This document shows, in pieces, positions 27,312 through 36,058 of a stretch of 64,000 bases of DNA. The DNA is from Candidatus Rifleibacteriota bacterium (lineage in GTDB: Bacteria > Muiribacteriota > Ozemobacteria > Ozemobacterales > Ozemobacteraceae). The stretch covers positions 310,001 to 374,000 of the forward strand of contig JADFZL010000001.1 of NCBI GenBank assembly GCA_015232575.1. The letters are read 5' to 3'. Below the pieces are notes generated by a model. The model did not search any database. It had not been told where the DNA came from and saw only the letters and a list, made by a program, of their open reading frames with translations. Both the position numbers and the translations under genes were made by a program. The stretch's first letter is position 1; each line of letters begins with the position of its first letter.

Positions 27312-27785
27312 ATGATATCAGATAAGAATTCAGATCTTCCAGTCGTTGAAATTTTTTGTGATGGCGCATGCAAGGGAAATCCTGGTCCGGGCGGATGGGG
27401 AACACTTCTGAGATCTGATGGTAAGGAAAAAGAGCTTTCAGGATATGAAAGTAACACAACAAACAACCGCATGGAGCTGAAAGCATGTCTCAACGGGCTT
27501 AAATCACTTACAAAACCCTGCAGAATTAAAATTACGACAGACAGTCAATATCTGGCGAAGGCATTCAACAATGGCTGGTTAGCCAAGTGGCAAAAAAACG
27601 GCTGGCGTACAGCAGATAAATCTCCGGTCAAGAACAAAGAACTCTGGGAAGAACTGGTTGCTGAAACATCAAAACACCAGGTTGAGTGGCTTTGGATCAA
27701 AGGACATGCCGGTCATTCTGAAAATGAACGATGCGACAAATTAGCCGTTGAAGCATGCAAAGCTGGAATCGAAAAAGAAAGGTGA
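27312..27785 (+). CDS. rnhA: Ribonuclease HI
   Basis: Cleaves the RNA strand of RNA-DNA hybrids, removing primers and R-loops. The 157 residues carry the full active site: Asp in IFCDGACKGNPGPGGWG, Glu in NNRMELKA, Asp in ITTDSQYL, and the last acidic residue in HSENERCDKLA; the basic handle GWLAKWQKNGWRT is present. Normal length for the family. AAGGAATAATGAA precedes ATG 27312. Its stop overlaps a GTG start of the next gene (GTGA), so the secreted protein downstream is translationally coupled to it. Confidence 0.95.
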   Translation: MISDKNSDLPVVEIFCDGACKGNPGPGGWGTLLRSDGKEKELSGYESNTTNNRMELKACLNGLKSLTKPCRIKITTDSQYLAKAFNNGWLAKWQKNGWRTADKSPVKNKELWEELVAETSKHQVEWLWIKGHAGHSENERCDKLAVEACKAGIEKER

Positions 27786-29236
27786 ATTCACGAATTTCTA
27801 TTCTTGTAATTTTGCTGACTTTTCTCTTTTGCTCTGAAAAACTTGTAAATGCAGAGTATATTGATCCGTCTAAATTACTTGAAAAGATTTCACCACCGCA
27901 GGTTCTCTATCCACCTGTAATTCCAGGACTGGCTTCTGAACCAAAGCTGATTCAGCATGTTTCAAGCGAACCGTCTCAGCTTGCAGCCTCTTCAACAAGT
28001 ATGCAGGCCCTGGCTTCTTCGACTGCAAATTCTTCAACTGCGTCAAAATCAACATCTACAGAGACCGAAATAAGCCCTTTCATTGCCCTGGCTTCGATTG
28101 TATCTTCTCTGCCGACTTTTGAAGAAATTGCATCTTTTCCAGCACTTCCAATAATTCCACCCAAACCTTCAAAAGTTCCAGATAAAAAACCTCCGGCTTC
28201 TTTTTCTGCATCAGTAATTATTCCAAAACCTGCCGACAAAATTGCGTCTGGTTCTAATGCCACTGCATCTAATTCAGAAAAAATTCAGGTAAAAGAAATA
28301 ATTCCAGTAAATAAGAAAGAACCAAGACAAAACATAGCCACAGCTGCTGTTCCAGCAGTTAATATTTCACCAGCCAATATTATACCGGCTAAAGTTCCAC
28401 CCGCTAACGTTCCACCAGCAAACGGAGCACCAGCCAAGATTCCAGCAACTAACGTTACAGTTGCCAGCATTCCTGCGGTTAATATTCCAGCAGTTAATGC
28501 ATCAGAAACAGCTGATAAAGTCGCAGTTGAGAAACAAACTGACAGTTCGGAAAAAAATACAACCGCAACTAAACAGTCAGAAAACACAGAAAAAAGTGAA
28601 TCAACAAAAAAAGATAAGCACGCTGATGAGATTGAAAAAATCGAAGAACTTGCAAAGAATGAAAAATGGGTAGAATTGAAAAAAATGATTCCCGAGTTAA
28701 AGAAATTCTCTCAAAGCGCGAGGGCTTATGAGCTTAAAATATTGATTGAACTGGCAGAAGAAAAACCAAACCCTGGAACGCTCTATACCCACGGAAATAC
28801 GCTTCTACAGATGCCTGATCAGGCAAAAAATCCGTTTGGATTGTGTGCCATGGCTTATCACTACTGTTATTCAAAAAAACCAAAATTAGACAAAGCTTAT
28901 GAAAGCATTTCTACTGCTATTTCAGGCAAGGTAATTCCAAAAGGAGCAAAAAAACTCTACTGGATTATATTTCTGAAAATGTACTGGCTCTGGCTGATAA
29001 TCGGAATCGCTCTGCCAATAGCAGCCCTTGATGGATTTAGGCAAAAGATGATTGCCAAAAGGAAAGAAGCAGAACTTTTCAAAACAGTAGATTCGAAAGG
29101 AAATCCAAGTGCAGAGAAAAGAGAAAACAAAAAGGAAATCGGAAAACTGAATAACCTTCTTGAAAAACTGAAGCCGATAACTGAAAAGATATTCTCGCTT
29201 ATCAATAAACTGAAAAACAAAAAACCAGGCTCATAA
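27782..29236 (+). CDS. Pro/Ala-rich exported protein with C-terminal membrane segment
   Basis: No recognised family. GTG 27782 overlaps the rnhA stop and gives a clean signal peptide (RISILVILLTFLFC... cleavage after LVNA), whereas the longer open frame would bury it. Residues 25-290 are low complexity: Ser/Ala/Pro-rich, then a run of short ANxxPA-type repeats (about residues 195-245), then Lys/Glu-rich. A helical region with TPR-like character follows (KWVELKKMIPELKKFS to YESISTAIS), then one membrane helix (WLWLIIGIALPIAALDGF) and a basic tail. Probably an envelope-spanning structural or anchoring protein; the role is not predictable. Confidence 0.7.
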   Translation: MNSRISILVILLTFLFCSEKLVNAEYIDPSKLLEKISPPQVLYPPVIPGLASEPKLIQHVSSEPSQLAASSTSMQALASSTANSSTASKSTSTETEISPFIALASIVSSLPTFEEIASFPALPIIPPKPSKVPDKKPPASFSASVIIPKPADKIASGSNATASNSEKIQVKEIIPVNKKEPRQNIATAAVPAVNISPANIIPAKVPPANVPPANGAPAKIPATNVTVASIPAVNIPAVNASETADKVAVEKQTDSSEKNTTATKQSENTEKSESTKKDKHADEIEKIEELAKNEKWVELKKMIPELKKFSQSARAYELKILIELAEEKPNPGTLYTHGNTLLQMPDQAKNPFGLCAMAYHYCYSKKPKLDKAYESISTAISGKVIPKGAKKLYWIIFLKMYWLWLIIGIALPIAALDGFRQKMIAKRKEAELFKTVDSKGNPSAEKRENKKEIGKLNNLLEKLKPITEKIFSLINKLKNKKPGS

Positions 29237-29356
29237 TAACAATTACTTCCACTAAACCAAAGCTCACCCTCTCTCCATCGGGTGCCGCGAGGCAGGATGG
29301 TGCAAAAGTGAGCTCTTATGTAGGAAGTTTAACCCGACATTCTTGAGCAAATACGT

Positions 29357-29533
29357 TTACTGCTTTCTGTATATGTTCAATCCGATTTTTTCTTCTCTTC
29401 CAGGAATGGTTTGATTGCCTTCTGTCGATGAAATAATAATCGACTTGCCAGAAGAAGAAACACCAAATTCCTTGGTTAAATCAACCTTAATGGTCAGAAT
29501 ATTGCCTTCAACGCTCATTTCAACATTTTTCAT
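29357..29533 (-). CDS. 58-residue conserved-type small protein
   Basis: GGAGG lies six bases before ATG 29533 and the frame reads MKNVEMSVEGNILTIKVDL, later FGVSSSGKSIII and IGLNIYRKQ. The alternation of hydrophobic and polar residues suggests a small beta-rich fold. I recall similar short proteins of unknown function in unrelated bacteria with the same SSSGK(S/T) segment, but no characterised member. It stands alone between the Pro/Ala-rich gene and the pentose phosphate operon, transcribed opposite to both. Confidence 0.75.
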   Translation of the reverse strand: MKNVEMSVEGNILTIKVDLTKEFGVSSSGKSIIISSTEGNQTIPGREEKIGLNIYRKQ

Positions 29534-29721
29534 TTTGTTCCTCCAGAAAATTAAAACTCGAAAATGATAAATACCACAGTTGAAAAAAAAATTCTACTTT
29601 TTTTATTAATTTTTTTATTTTTTTCGCTGTGATTTTTTTATCTGTATAATTTATTTTCAAAATAAACGTTCTCATGTTATGAATTAGGTGATTGATATAA
29701 CATAGAAAACCGGAGGAAATC

Positions 29722-30624
29722 ATGAAAATAGGTTTCATAGGCTTGGGAAAAATGGGACTGAACATGGTCAGAAGGCTCAGACTCAATGATCATGGAATTG
29801 TCTGCACAGCAAGAACTACTTCTAAAAAAGATACGGTAGAAAAGGCCGGATGCACATGGGCCCACTCTATAAAAGAAATGGTTTCAATGCTTCCAGAGCC
29901 TGTTTGTATATGGGTAATGACTCCCTCTGGCGATGCAACAGAAGAAACGCTTTTGTCACTTGCTGAGAATCTGCCGCCCGAATCAATTGTAGTTGACGGA
30001 GGAAATTCAAGATTTACAGATACAATTCGACGCCAGAAATACATGTCTGAAAAGAATATTGAGTTCATCGACTGCGGAACCAGCGGCGGAATATGGGGAT
30101 TTGAAAGAGGCTACTGTCTTATGATTGGCGGAAACAAAAATTCCGTTGAAAAGCTGAATCCAATCTTTTCATCTCTCTCAAACAAGGGTGGTTTCATGCA
30201 CGTTGGCAAAACAGGCAGCGGACATTATGTAAAAATGGTTCATAATGCTATAGAATATGGCATGATGCAGGCTTACGCAGAAGGCTTTTCACTTTTAAAC
30301 AAACAACTTCCAGATCTCAACCTGGAAAATGTTTGCAATCTCTGGAACAACGGCAGTGTTGTCAAATCCTGGCTGCTTGAACTGTCAGAAAAATTATTTC
30401 ACTCTGAAACATCTCTGAACGAAATCAAGCCATGGGTTGAAGATTCCGGTGAATGCAGATGGGCAATTGAAGACGCAATAGATAAATCTATTCCTGTTCC
30501 GGTAATTGCTTCATCTTTATTCGCAAGATTCTCATCGAGAAGCGAAGATGATTTTTCTTCACGCTTCCTTGCTGCCCTCCGAAATCAGTTCGGCGGTCAT
30601 GAGGTAAAAACTGAAAAGAAATGA
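29722..30624 (+). CDS. gnd: 6-phosphogluconate dehydrogenase, decarboxylating (short type)
   Basis: Oxidises and decarboxylates 6-phosphogluconate to ribulose 5-phosphate. The 300-residue length marks the short, often NAD-preferring class (GndA/YqeC type) rather than the 470-residue enzyme. Motifs: nucleotide-binding GFIGLGKMGLNM, VVDGGNSRFTDT, FIDCGTSGGIWGFERGYCLMIGG, and the catalytic lysine in HYVKMVHNAIEYGMMQAYAEGF. CGGAGG precedes the ATG. The stop overlaps the zwf start by four bases (ATGA). Confidence 0.93.
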   Translation: MKIGFIGLGKMGLNMVRRLRLNDHGIVCTARTTSKKDTVEKAGCTWAHSIKEMVSMLPEPVCIWVMTPSGDATEETLLSLAENLPPESIVVDGGNSRFTDTIRRQKYMSEKNIEFIDCGTSGGIWGFERGYCLMIGGNKNSVEKLNPIFSSLSNKGGFMHVGKTGSGHYVKMVHNAIEYGMMQAYAEGFSLLNKQLPDLNLENVCNLWNNGSVVKSWLLELSEKLFHSETSLNEIKPWVEDSGECRWAIEDAIDKSIPVPVIASSLFARFSSRSEDDFSSRFLAALRNQFGGHEVKTEKK

Positions 30625-32126
30625 GTAACTCTAAATTTGTCTGCGCGTCTTCACTTGTAATTTTTGGTGGAACCGGAGATCTGACAAGGAATAAACTAAT
30701 TCCGGCACTATGTCGTCTCAAAGCAGGAAAATCACTTCCTGAAAACTTTCATGTAATTGCCACCGGCAGAAATAAAATCAGCCAGACTGAACTGATAAAC
30801 CTTTATCGTGATTCAATCGCTGGTAAACTTCAATCTGACTCTGTCCTGGCAAACGGATTTGAATTACTGATGCCTCAGATTCATTACATCCATATTGACC
30901 CATCAGAAGACAATTCGATTTCCGAATTCATGCAGACGCTTAAATCACTTGAAGGAAGTGGGGCAGCTCCTGCGCGTCTCTTCTATCTGGCACTTCCGCC
31001 CGATTCAGTATCTTCATTTCTTCAACTTGTTGCAGCACCACTCAAACTTGGCTCATGCAGTAATTGTCCTTCACGAATTCTTGTCGAAAAACCCTTTGGA
31101 AATGACCTTGAATCGGCGCAGCTACTTAACAGGCAACTACTCGAAGTTGCACGGGAAGATCAGATATACCGGATTGATCATTATCTTGGGAAGGAAGCCA
31201 TTCAGAATATTCTTGTACTTAGATTCGCGAATTCCATTTTTGAACCTTTATGGAATCGCTCAAACATTGATCATATACAAATAAGCTGTGCGGAAAGAAA
31301 AGGAGTCGGAACAAGGGGAGCATTTTACGACCGAACCGGCACTCTGCGGGATGTTGTCCAGAACCACCTTCTTCAGGTTCTTTCATTAATCGCCATGGAA
31401 CCACCTATCTCCCATAATTCAGAAAATATTCGCATAGAAAAGCAGAAAGTGCTTAAATCTCTAAGAAAGCTTGATCCTGAAAGCATCTCTAAATATACAA
31501 TTCGCGGCAGATATACCACCGCAGAAAATTCTCATGAACCGTCATATCTTCAGGAAAAGGGCGTAGCCACCGGTTCTACTACAGAGACGTTTGCCTCAAT
31601 GAAAGTAATGATCGACTCCTGGCGCTGGTCCGGAGTCCCGTTTTATCTGAGAGCAGGCAAAAAACTATCTGCTGATATGACCGAAGTTGCAGTATTCTTT
31701 AAACAGCCTCCTGGAAACATTTTCAGAGCTGAATCAGATAAGAATTTATCGAATACTCTGACGCTGAGAATACAGCCTGATGAAGGAATCCACCTGTCTG
31801 TTCAAACTAAAGTCCCGGGAATGAGTTTAAAGATTTCCACGGAAGACATGGATCTCTCATTCCAGAAATCATTCGGTCTATTCAGACCAGATGCTTATGA
31901 GCGCCTCCTGGTAGACGCACTGAATGGCGATCAATCTCTTTTTATTGGAAAAAACGAAATTGATGCTGCATGGCAATTTATTGATCCGATAAGGCAAGCC
32001 TGGGATTCTGAGGCGAATTTTCCAATATTCGACTACATTCCTGGCTCAGATGGTCCGGAGATGGCTCAGGAAATGCTGAAGCAAGATGGAAGAACCTGGA
32101 AATCCCTATCGAAAAAGCACTTATGA
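30621..32126 (+). CDS. zwf: Glucose-6-phosphate 1-dehydrogenase
   Basis: First enzyme of the oxidative pentose phosphate pathway, making 6-phosphogluconolactone and a reduced nicotinamide cofactor. The 501 residues show the dinucleotide-binding GGTGDLTRNKL, EKPFGNDLESA, the substrate site RIDHYLGKEAIQN and IRAGKKL-type segment (YLRAGKKLS), and the C-terminal DGPEMAQEML. It overlaps gnd upstream and pgl downstream by four bases each, so the three consecutive activities are made from one transcript. Confidence 0.95.
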   Translation: MSNSKFVCASSLVIFGGTGDLTRNKLIPALCRLKAGKSLPENFHVIATGRNKISQTELINLYRDSIAGKLQSDSVLANGFELLMPQIHYIHIDPSEDNSISEFMQTLKSLEGSGAAPARLFYLALPPDSVSSFLQLVAAPLKLGSCSNCPSRILVEKPFGNDLESAQLLNRQLLEVAREDQIYRIDHYLGKEAIQNILVLRFANSIFEPLWNRSNIDHIQISCAERKGVGTRGAFYDRTGTLRDVVQNHLLQVLSLIAMEPPISHNSENIRIEKQKVLKSLRKLDPESISKYTIRGRYTTAENSHEPSYLQEKGVATGSTTETFASMKVMIDSWRWSGVPFYLRAGKKLSADMTEVAVFFKQPPGNIFRAESDKNLSNTLTLRIQPDEGIHLSVQTKVPGMSLKISTEDMDLSFQKSFGLFRPDAYERLLVDALNGDQSLFIGKNEIDAAWQFIDPIRQAWDSEANFPIFDYIPGSDGPEMAQEMLKQDGRTWKSLSKKHL

Positions 32127-32869
32127 ATATTAGTAATTCTAATTCACACAGTTTTTTTTATTGGAGCAGCACAGATTTTCCTTATAAAGCGGCTGAACGC
32201 ATGGCTGTTCTGATTGAGCAATCAGCCGCACACAATAAAGGCGAGAAAGTTTCGATAGCTCTTTCTGGTGGAACTACTCCGAAAAGCTTCTATTCAGCAT
32301 TCAACAGAAATCACTTATCAAATTTAACACGGTCTCATTCATTGTGCTGGTTTCAAACCGACGAGCGTTATGTTCCGCAAACTGACGATCAGAGCAATCA
32401 AAAAATGATTCTTGAAACACTATTCTCAAATTGTATGGCAAATGAAATTGCCAATTTTTTTCCTGTTCGGGTTTCGATAAATAATGTTGATGAAATTTGC
32501 AGGACTTATGAGAAAACAATTTTTTCGCAGGTTAAGAAAGTCGAGTCTGGTAATCCTGTTTTCGATATCATAATACTGGGAATCGGCGATGATGGACATA
32601 TCGCTTCAATTTTCCCCGAAACAGACGAAAGTATGAGTCCAGGAAGCCTAGTACAGGCCTGTTTCATAAAAAAATTTAATCAGACAAGAATTACAATATC
32701 ATTTAATACAATTGCATCAGCGAGAAAGGTCATCATTGCGGCATCTGATAAAAAAAAGGCAAATATTATACAACAAACGCTTTCAGAAAGCAACAATTAT
32801 TTTTTTCCTGCCCGCAAACTGGCATTAACAAAAGGAATTGAATGGTGGATAGATAATGACCTGAAATAA
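32123..32869 (+). CDS. pgl: 6-phosphogluconolactonase
   Basis: Hydrolyses 6-phosphogluconolactone, the step between Zwf and Gnd. Family motifs in the 248-residue product: ALSGGTTPKSFYSAF, FQTDERYVP, DDQSNQKMI, and IILGIGDDGHIASIFP with the catalytic histidine. Last gene of the operon; a perfect inverted-repeat terminator begins at its stop codon. Confidence 0.94.
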   Translation: MNISNSNSHSFFYWSSTDFPYKAAERMAVLIEQSAAHNKGEKVSIALSGGTTPKSFYSAFNRNHLSNLTRSHSLCWFQTDERYVPQTDDQSNQKMILETLFSNCMANEIANFFPVRVSINNVDEICRTYEKTIFSQVKKVESGNPVFDIIILGIGDDGHIASIFPETDESMSPGSLVQACFIKKFNQTRITISFNTIASARKVIIAASDKKKANIIQQTLSESNNYFFPARKLALTKGIEWWIDNDLK

Positions 32870-32903
32870 ATAAGCACCTGCATTAATGCAGGTGCTTATT
32901 TAT
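32866..32903 (+). terminator. Bidirectional terminator between pgl and the LysM gene
   Basis: A 38-base perfect inverted repeat centred on CATTAATG, with ATAAATAAGC and GCTTATTTAT at the ends, followed by AGTTTTT. It lies between two convergent genes (18 bases before the LysM gene stop) and can serve both. Confidence 0.9.
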
Positions 32904-32921
32904 AGTTTTTAGATCAATAAT

Positions 32922-33599
32922 CTATTCGGGAATCTTCAAGCTCATTCCGACTTTCAGGGATTTTGGATTATTGATTTTGTTTGCCTGGGCTATTTTCTTC
33001 CATTTCCCAGTGCTTCCGTAGACTTTCTTGCTGATCTTGGCAAGAGTGTCGCCCTTCTGAACGACATACTTTGAACCAGGAGCTAACTGATTGTCATCGG
33101 AGTGAACTGGCTCAACAACTGGTGCTGGCTCTGGAACGTATTCCGGTGCTGGCTCTGGCTCTGGAAGTGGCTCAGGAGCTGGCGCCAATTCGGTTTCCTG
33201 AACTGGGGTTTCTGTCTCTACCGGTGCAGAAGAAACTGGTTCTTCAACTGCCGGAGGTGCTGCTTCCTCAGTAACTTTGAAATTACGGACTTCAAGGCCA
33301 CCTGTTGGAAACTTTGAATCAGGCTTGCGGATATTTCCGAAAATCCTGATAGTGGCACCACGATGTTCAAGCAACTTCTCCGATTTTCGGCCAGTCAGCT
33401 CAAGCAATTGCCCATCGCTGCTCTTGAACATAACCTTACGACCATCAACGGATTCAATGATTCCGGTGACTGTGGTGGAACGGGTCTTACCTTTAAACCA
33501 CTCCATTACGCCCGAGAACGGGTTCTTTGCATAAACCGATGGCACCGGCAGAAGCATTGCTCCAGCCAATAGCGCTACAACCAGACTCTTTCGACACAT
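32922..33599 (-). CDS. Exported LysM-domain protein with Pro/Glu-rich linker
   Basis: A 225-residue envelope protein: signal peptide (LVVALLAGAMLLPVPSVYA), a small beta-rich domain (about residues 40-110: TVTGIIESVDGRKVMFKSSDG and ATIRIFGNIR), a Pro/Glu/Ala-rich linker of about 55 residues, and one C-terminal LysM (YVVQKGDTLAKISKKVYG to NPKSLKVGMSLKIPE). It is likely tethered to peptidoglycan. GGGGG precedes the start by 12 bases. Divergent from the response regulator gene across a 268-base gap. Confidence 0.88.
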   Translation of the reverse strand: MCRKSLVVALLAGAMLLPVPSVYAKNPFSGVMEWFKGKTRSTTVTGIIESVDGRKVMFKSSDGQLLELTGRKSEKLLEHRGATIRIFGNIRKPDSKFPTGGLEVRNFKVTEEAAPPAVEEPVSSAPVETETPVQETELAPAPEPLPEPEPAPEYVPEPAPVVEPVHSDDNQLAPGSKYVVQKGDTLAKISKKVYGSTGKWKKIAQANKINNPKSLKVGMSLKIPE

Positions 33600-33742
33600 C
33601 TTTGGATGTTCCCCCTTAGAATCAAAAAAGATTATGGGTCAACTGACCGAGTTGAAATCTATAATTTTCTACAAATATTTTCAAGTGTTTTTTTAAGAAT
33701 TTTTCATTTTTATTTATTTTTTTCATTTTTTTTATTAGAATA

Positions 33743-33771
33743 TTGACGTAACTCTTTCAAATTTGTAAGTA
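33743..33771 (+). promoter_or_regulatory. Candidate promoter for the response-regulator operon
   Basis: TTGACG (33743-33748) and TAAGTA (33766-33771) are 17 bases apart, about 97 bases ahead of the TTG start. The -35 is good, the -10 weak. Confidence 0.35.
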
Positions 33772-33867
33772 TTAGGTTAGTATGTTGTGGGTTTGAAAAA
33801 AATCTGCAAAACATGAAAATCTTATGCCCACTCATCAGAGAAGATAACGGGAAGGATTGAGAAAAGA

Positions 33868-34758
33868 TTGCACAAGCTATTGATAGTTGAGGATGAACCT
33901 CAGTTAAGAAGTTTATTCATTAATGCCTTCAAGCGCCTTAATGTAAGCGCTGTTGCTGTTGAAAATGGCATTGAGGGACTTGCCGCATTTGAATCATTCA
34001 ACCCGGATATCGTTCTTACTGACATCAGAATGCCAAAAATGAGCGGTCTGGAGTTATTAAGAGAGATCCGGATTCGAAGCACCAGAACAATCGTGGTCGT
34101 AATGACTGCGCTTGATTCCCCGGAGTTGCCACTTGAAGCACTTCGCATGGGCGCCAGTGACTTTATAAGAAAACCTGTAATACTGAGCGAACTTTTCCAG
34201 ACGCTCAAAAAATATCTTAATTTTCTTGAAAACAATACACAACAGACAAAAACACTCGGAAAATATATCTACCGGGAAGCAATTATTGAGTTTCCTACAA
34301 GAATTGATCTTGTTCCCAGAATGGTCAGTAAACTTATAAGAGGCATCTCAATACCAGAGAACATCCTTCTAGGAGTTCATCTTGGCCTTGCTGAGCTCAT
34401 AACAAATGCAATAGAACACGGAAACATGGGAATCAGTTATGATGAGAAATGCTCTGCGCTGAAAAACGACCCCATGAATGGACTCGAAGAACTGTATAAG
34501 AGCCGGCTTCAACTTTCTGAAACAAAACGTAAAAAGATTCTTGTTCATTTCAAGATGAGAAAAAATGTTTTACAATGGAAAATCTCAGATGAAGGAATAG
34601 GCTTTGACTGGGAATCGCTTCCAGATCCAACTTCTCCTGAAAACCTCTTAGGTCTGAGCGGTCGGGGAATACTTCTGAGCAGAATGCAATTCGACAGACT
34701 GGAATATATCGGCTCGGGAAATACCGTCAAAATAACAAAGCGAATAAGTGTTGTTTAA
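33868..34758 (+). CDS. Response regulator fused to an anti-sigma-type histidine-kinase-like ATPase domain
   Basis: A 296-residue fusion. Residues 1-120 are a receiver domain with acidic pocket (VEDEP), phosphorylatable Asp52 in VLTDIRMPKMSG, VMTALDSPE and the lysine in FIRKPV. The remainder is an ATP-binding fold of the RsbW/SpoIIAB type: N box in LAELITNAIEHGNMG and G boxes in ISDEGIGFDWE and LSGRGILLSRMQFD. No phosphoacceptor histidine, so it should act like a serine kinase or anti-sigma/anti-anti-sigma switch controlled by phosphorylation. Start is TTG. Its stop shares a base with the following radical SAM gene. Confidence 0.88.
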   Translation: MHKLLIVEDEPQLRSLFINAFKRLNVSAVAVENGIEGLAAFESFNPDIVLTDIRMPKMSGLELLREIRIRSTRTIVVVMTALDSPELPLEALRMGASDFIRKPVILSELFQTLKKYLNFLENNTQQTKTLGKYIYREAIIEFPTRIDLVPRMVSKLIRGISIPENILLGVHLGLAELITNAIEHGNMGISYDEKCSALKNDPMNGLEELYKSRLQLSETKRKKILVHFKMRKNVLQWKISDEGIGFDWESLPDPTSPENLLGLSGRGILLSRMQFDRLEYIGSGNTVKITKRISVV

Positions 34759-35774
34759 TGAGTCAAGAAACTTTTTCGGAAAAAATTATTCGCGTAAGCT
34801 ATGGAACTTCAATCGAGCTGGGATTAAAAAGTGCCCTGAACATGGTTCCTCCAACGACAGCTTATCTGCTCCACGACAGAGGTTGCGAAGGTGGATGTTC
34901 GTTTTGTCCGCGCAGTGGAGGAATGAAAGAAGAAAGCCGCCTGGCAAGAGTATCCTGGCCTGAGTACAAGCTCTCGAGTGTCATTTCAGGCATTCAAAAC
35001 AGTTCCGCAAATATCAAACGAATTTGCCTTCAAACAACCTTTAATAAAGCAGTTGAAAGTGAAGTCGCTTCAATCTCAGAGTCTCTTTCTTCGTTGAAAA
35101 AACCTCTATGCGTAACTCTTCACCCGTCCCAGACAGACTTTATACCTGACCTGTTTAATTCTGGTGCTGAAAAAGTCGGAATCGGCCTAGATGCTGCGAC
35201 TGAAAATGTTTATTCAATTCACAAGGCAAGCTGTTGGAAATCTGATTTCCCCAAAGTTCTTGAAGCAATTCGCAAATATCCGAAAAGAATTGGAGTTCAT
35301 CTGATTTTCGGACTTGGAAATTCTGAAGAGGAATTTGCGAAATTGATTAACTTCCTGCATGAATCAGGATGTTCAGCCATAGCACTGTTTGCATTTACTC
35401 CAATAGCAGGCAAAGAAACATCAGGAGCGGCACGCCCGCCTATTTCTTCTTATCGTAGAATTCAGACATTCAGATATCTTAATTCGAAAAGACTTATAAA
35501 CATTGATCAAATCAAATTCATCAATGGACAGATAGTATCTTTTGGTGTCAGCAACAGCATCTTGGAAAAAGAATTGTCAGACGGTGAAGCTTTCAGAACA
35601 TCCGGTTGTAACGATTGTAACAGACCCTTTTACAACGAATCGCCAAGAGGTCCCATTTATAATTATCCCGCAAAGCTCTCACACCCTGAAGTTGTCACAG
35701 CATTTTCAGAACTCTTCAATGACCCAATCACTGCGAATAAAATTCAGATAGAAACGCAAACAGCATTTTCTTAA
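34758..35774 (+). CDS. Radical SAM protein of the biotin/lipoyl synthase-like group
   Basis: A 338-residue radical SAM enzyme. The cluster motif is CEGGCSFCPR (CxxxCxxC), preceded by TTAYLLHD and followed by RVSWPEY and IKRICLQTTFNK, a pattern I associate with archaeal and deep-branching bacterial proteins related to biotin synthase and the LipS-type lipoyl synthases. GIGLDAATENVY and HLIFGLGNSEEEF are the expected barrel strands. A C-terminal CNDCNRPFYNESP segment could bind a second cluster. Lipoate synthesis is one possibility; the substrate is not proven. Start overlaps the upstream stop (TAATG), indicating coupled translation. Confidence 0.75.
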   Translation: MSQETFSEKIIRVSYGTSIELGLKSALNMVPPTTAYLLHDRGCEGGCSFCPRSGGMKEESRLARVSWPEYKLSSVISGIQNSSANIKRICLQTTFNKAVESEVASISESLSSLKKPLCVTLHPSQTDFIPDLFNSGAEKVGIGLDAATENVYSIHKASCWKSDFPKVLEAIRKYPKRIGVHLIFGLGNSEEEFAKLINFLHESGCSAIALFAFTPIAGKETSGAARPPISSYRRIQTFRYLNSKRLINIDQIKFINGQIVSFGVSNSILEKELSDGEAFRTSGCNDCNRPFYNESPRGPIYNYPAKLSHPEVVTAFSELFNDPITANKIQIETQTAFS

Positions 35775-35812
35775 GCTTGATTATGTCTGATTATGTAAAA
35801 CTGGCTGCATCA

Positions 35813-36004
35813 TCAAAATCTTCCAAACACTTTCGGAAAGATTCTGTTGCCAACAATCTGCCATGTAGGACGCAGGTGTCCTTCAATCTCTTTTCTGCAT
35901 TCAATGCAGACAAGACGCTCAGTATTCTGATATTTAAGATATGAAACTTCCTCAACATCAAAATTCTTAATTTTAAGACACAACGGACATTTTTCCTGCG
36001 CCAT
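35813..36004 (-). CDS. Small zinc-ribbon protein
   Basis: A 63-residue protein starting MAQEKCPLCLK with a second pair CIECRKE, so four cysteines in two CxxC pairs likely bind zinc. The C-terminus is PTWQIVGNRIFPKVFGRF. The second in-frame ATG (36004) is chosen because GGAG lies nine bases ahead of it; the ATG at 36019 has none. Function unknown. Confidence 0.7.
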   Translation of the reverse strand: MAQEKCPLCLKIKNFDVEEVSYLKYQNTERLVCIECRKEIEGHLRPTWQIVGNRIFPKVFGRF

Positions 36005-36058
36005 TACCCTATACTCCATCTGAAATTGTTATCTACCTATAATAACCCATTTTCACTG

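Noticed and set aside
29268..29330. GC-rich stretch resembling a REP element
   Set aside because: It does not match the other repeats of the window well enough to assign to a family.
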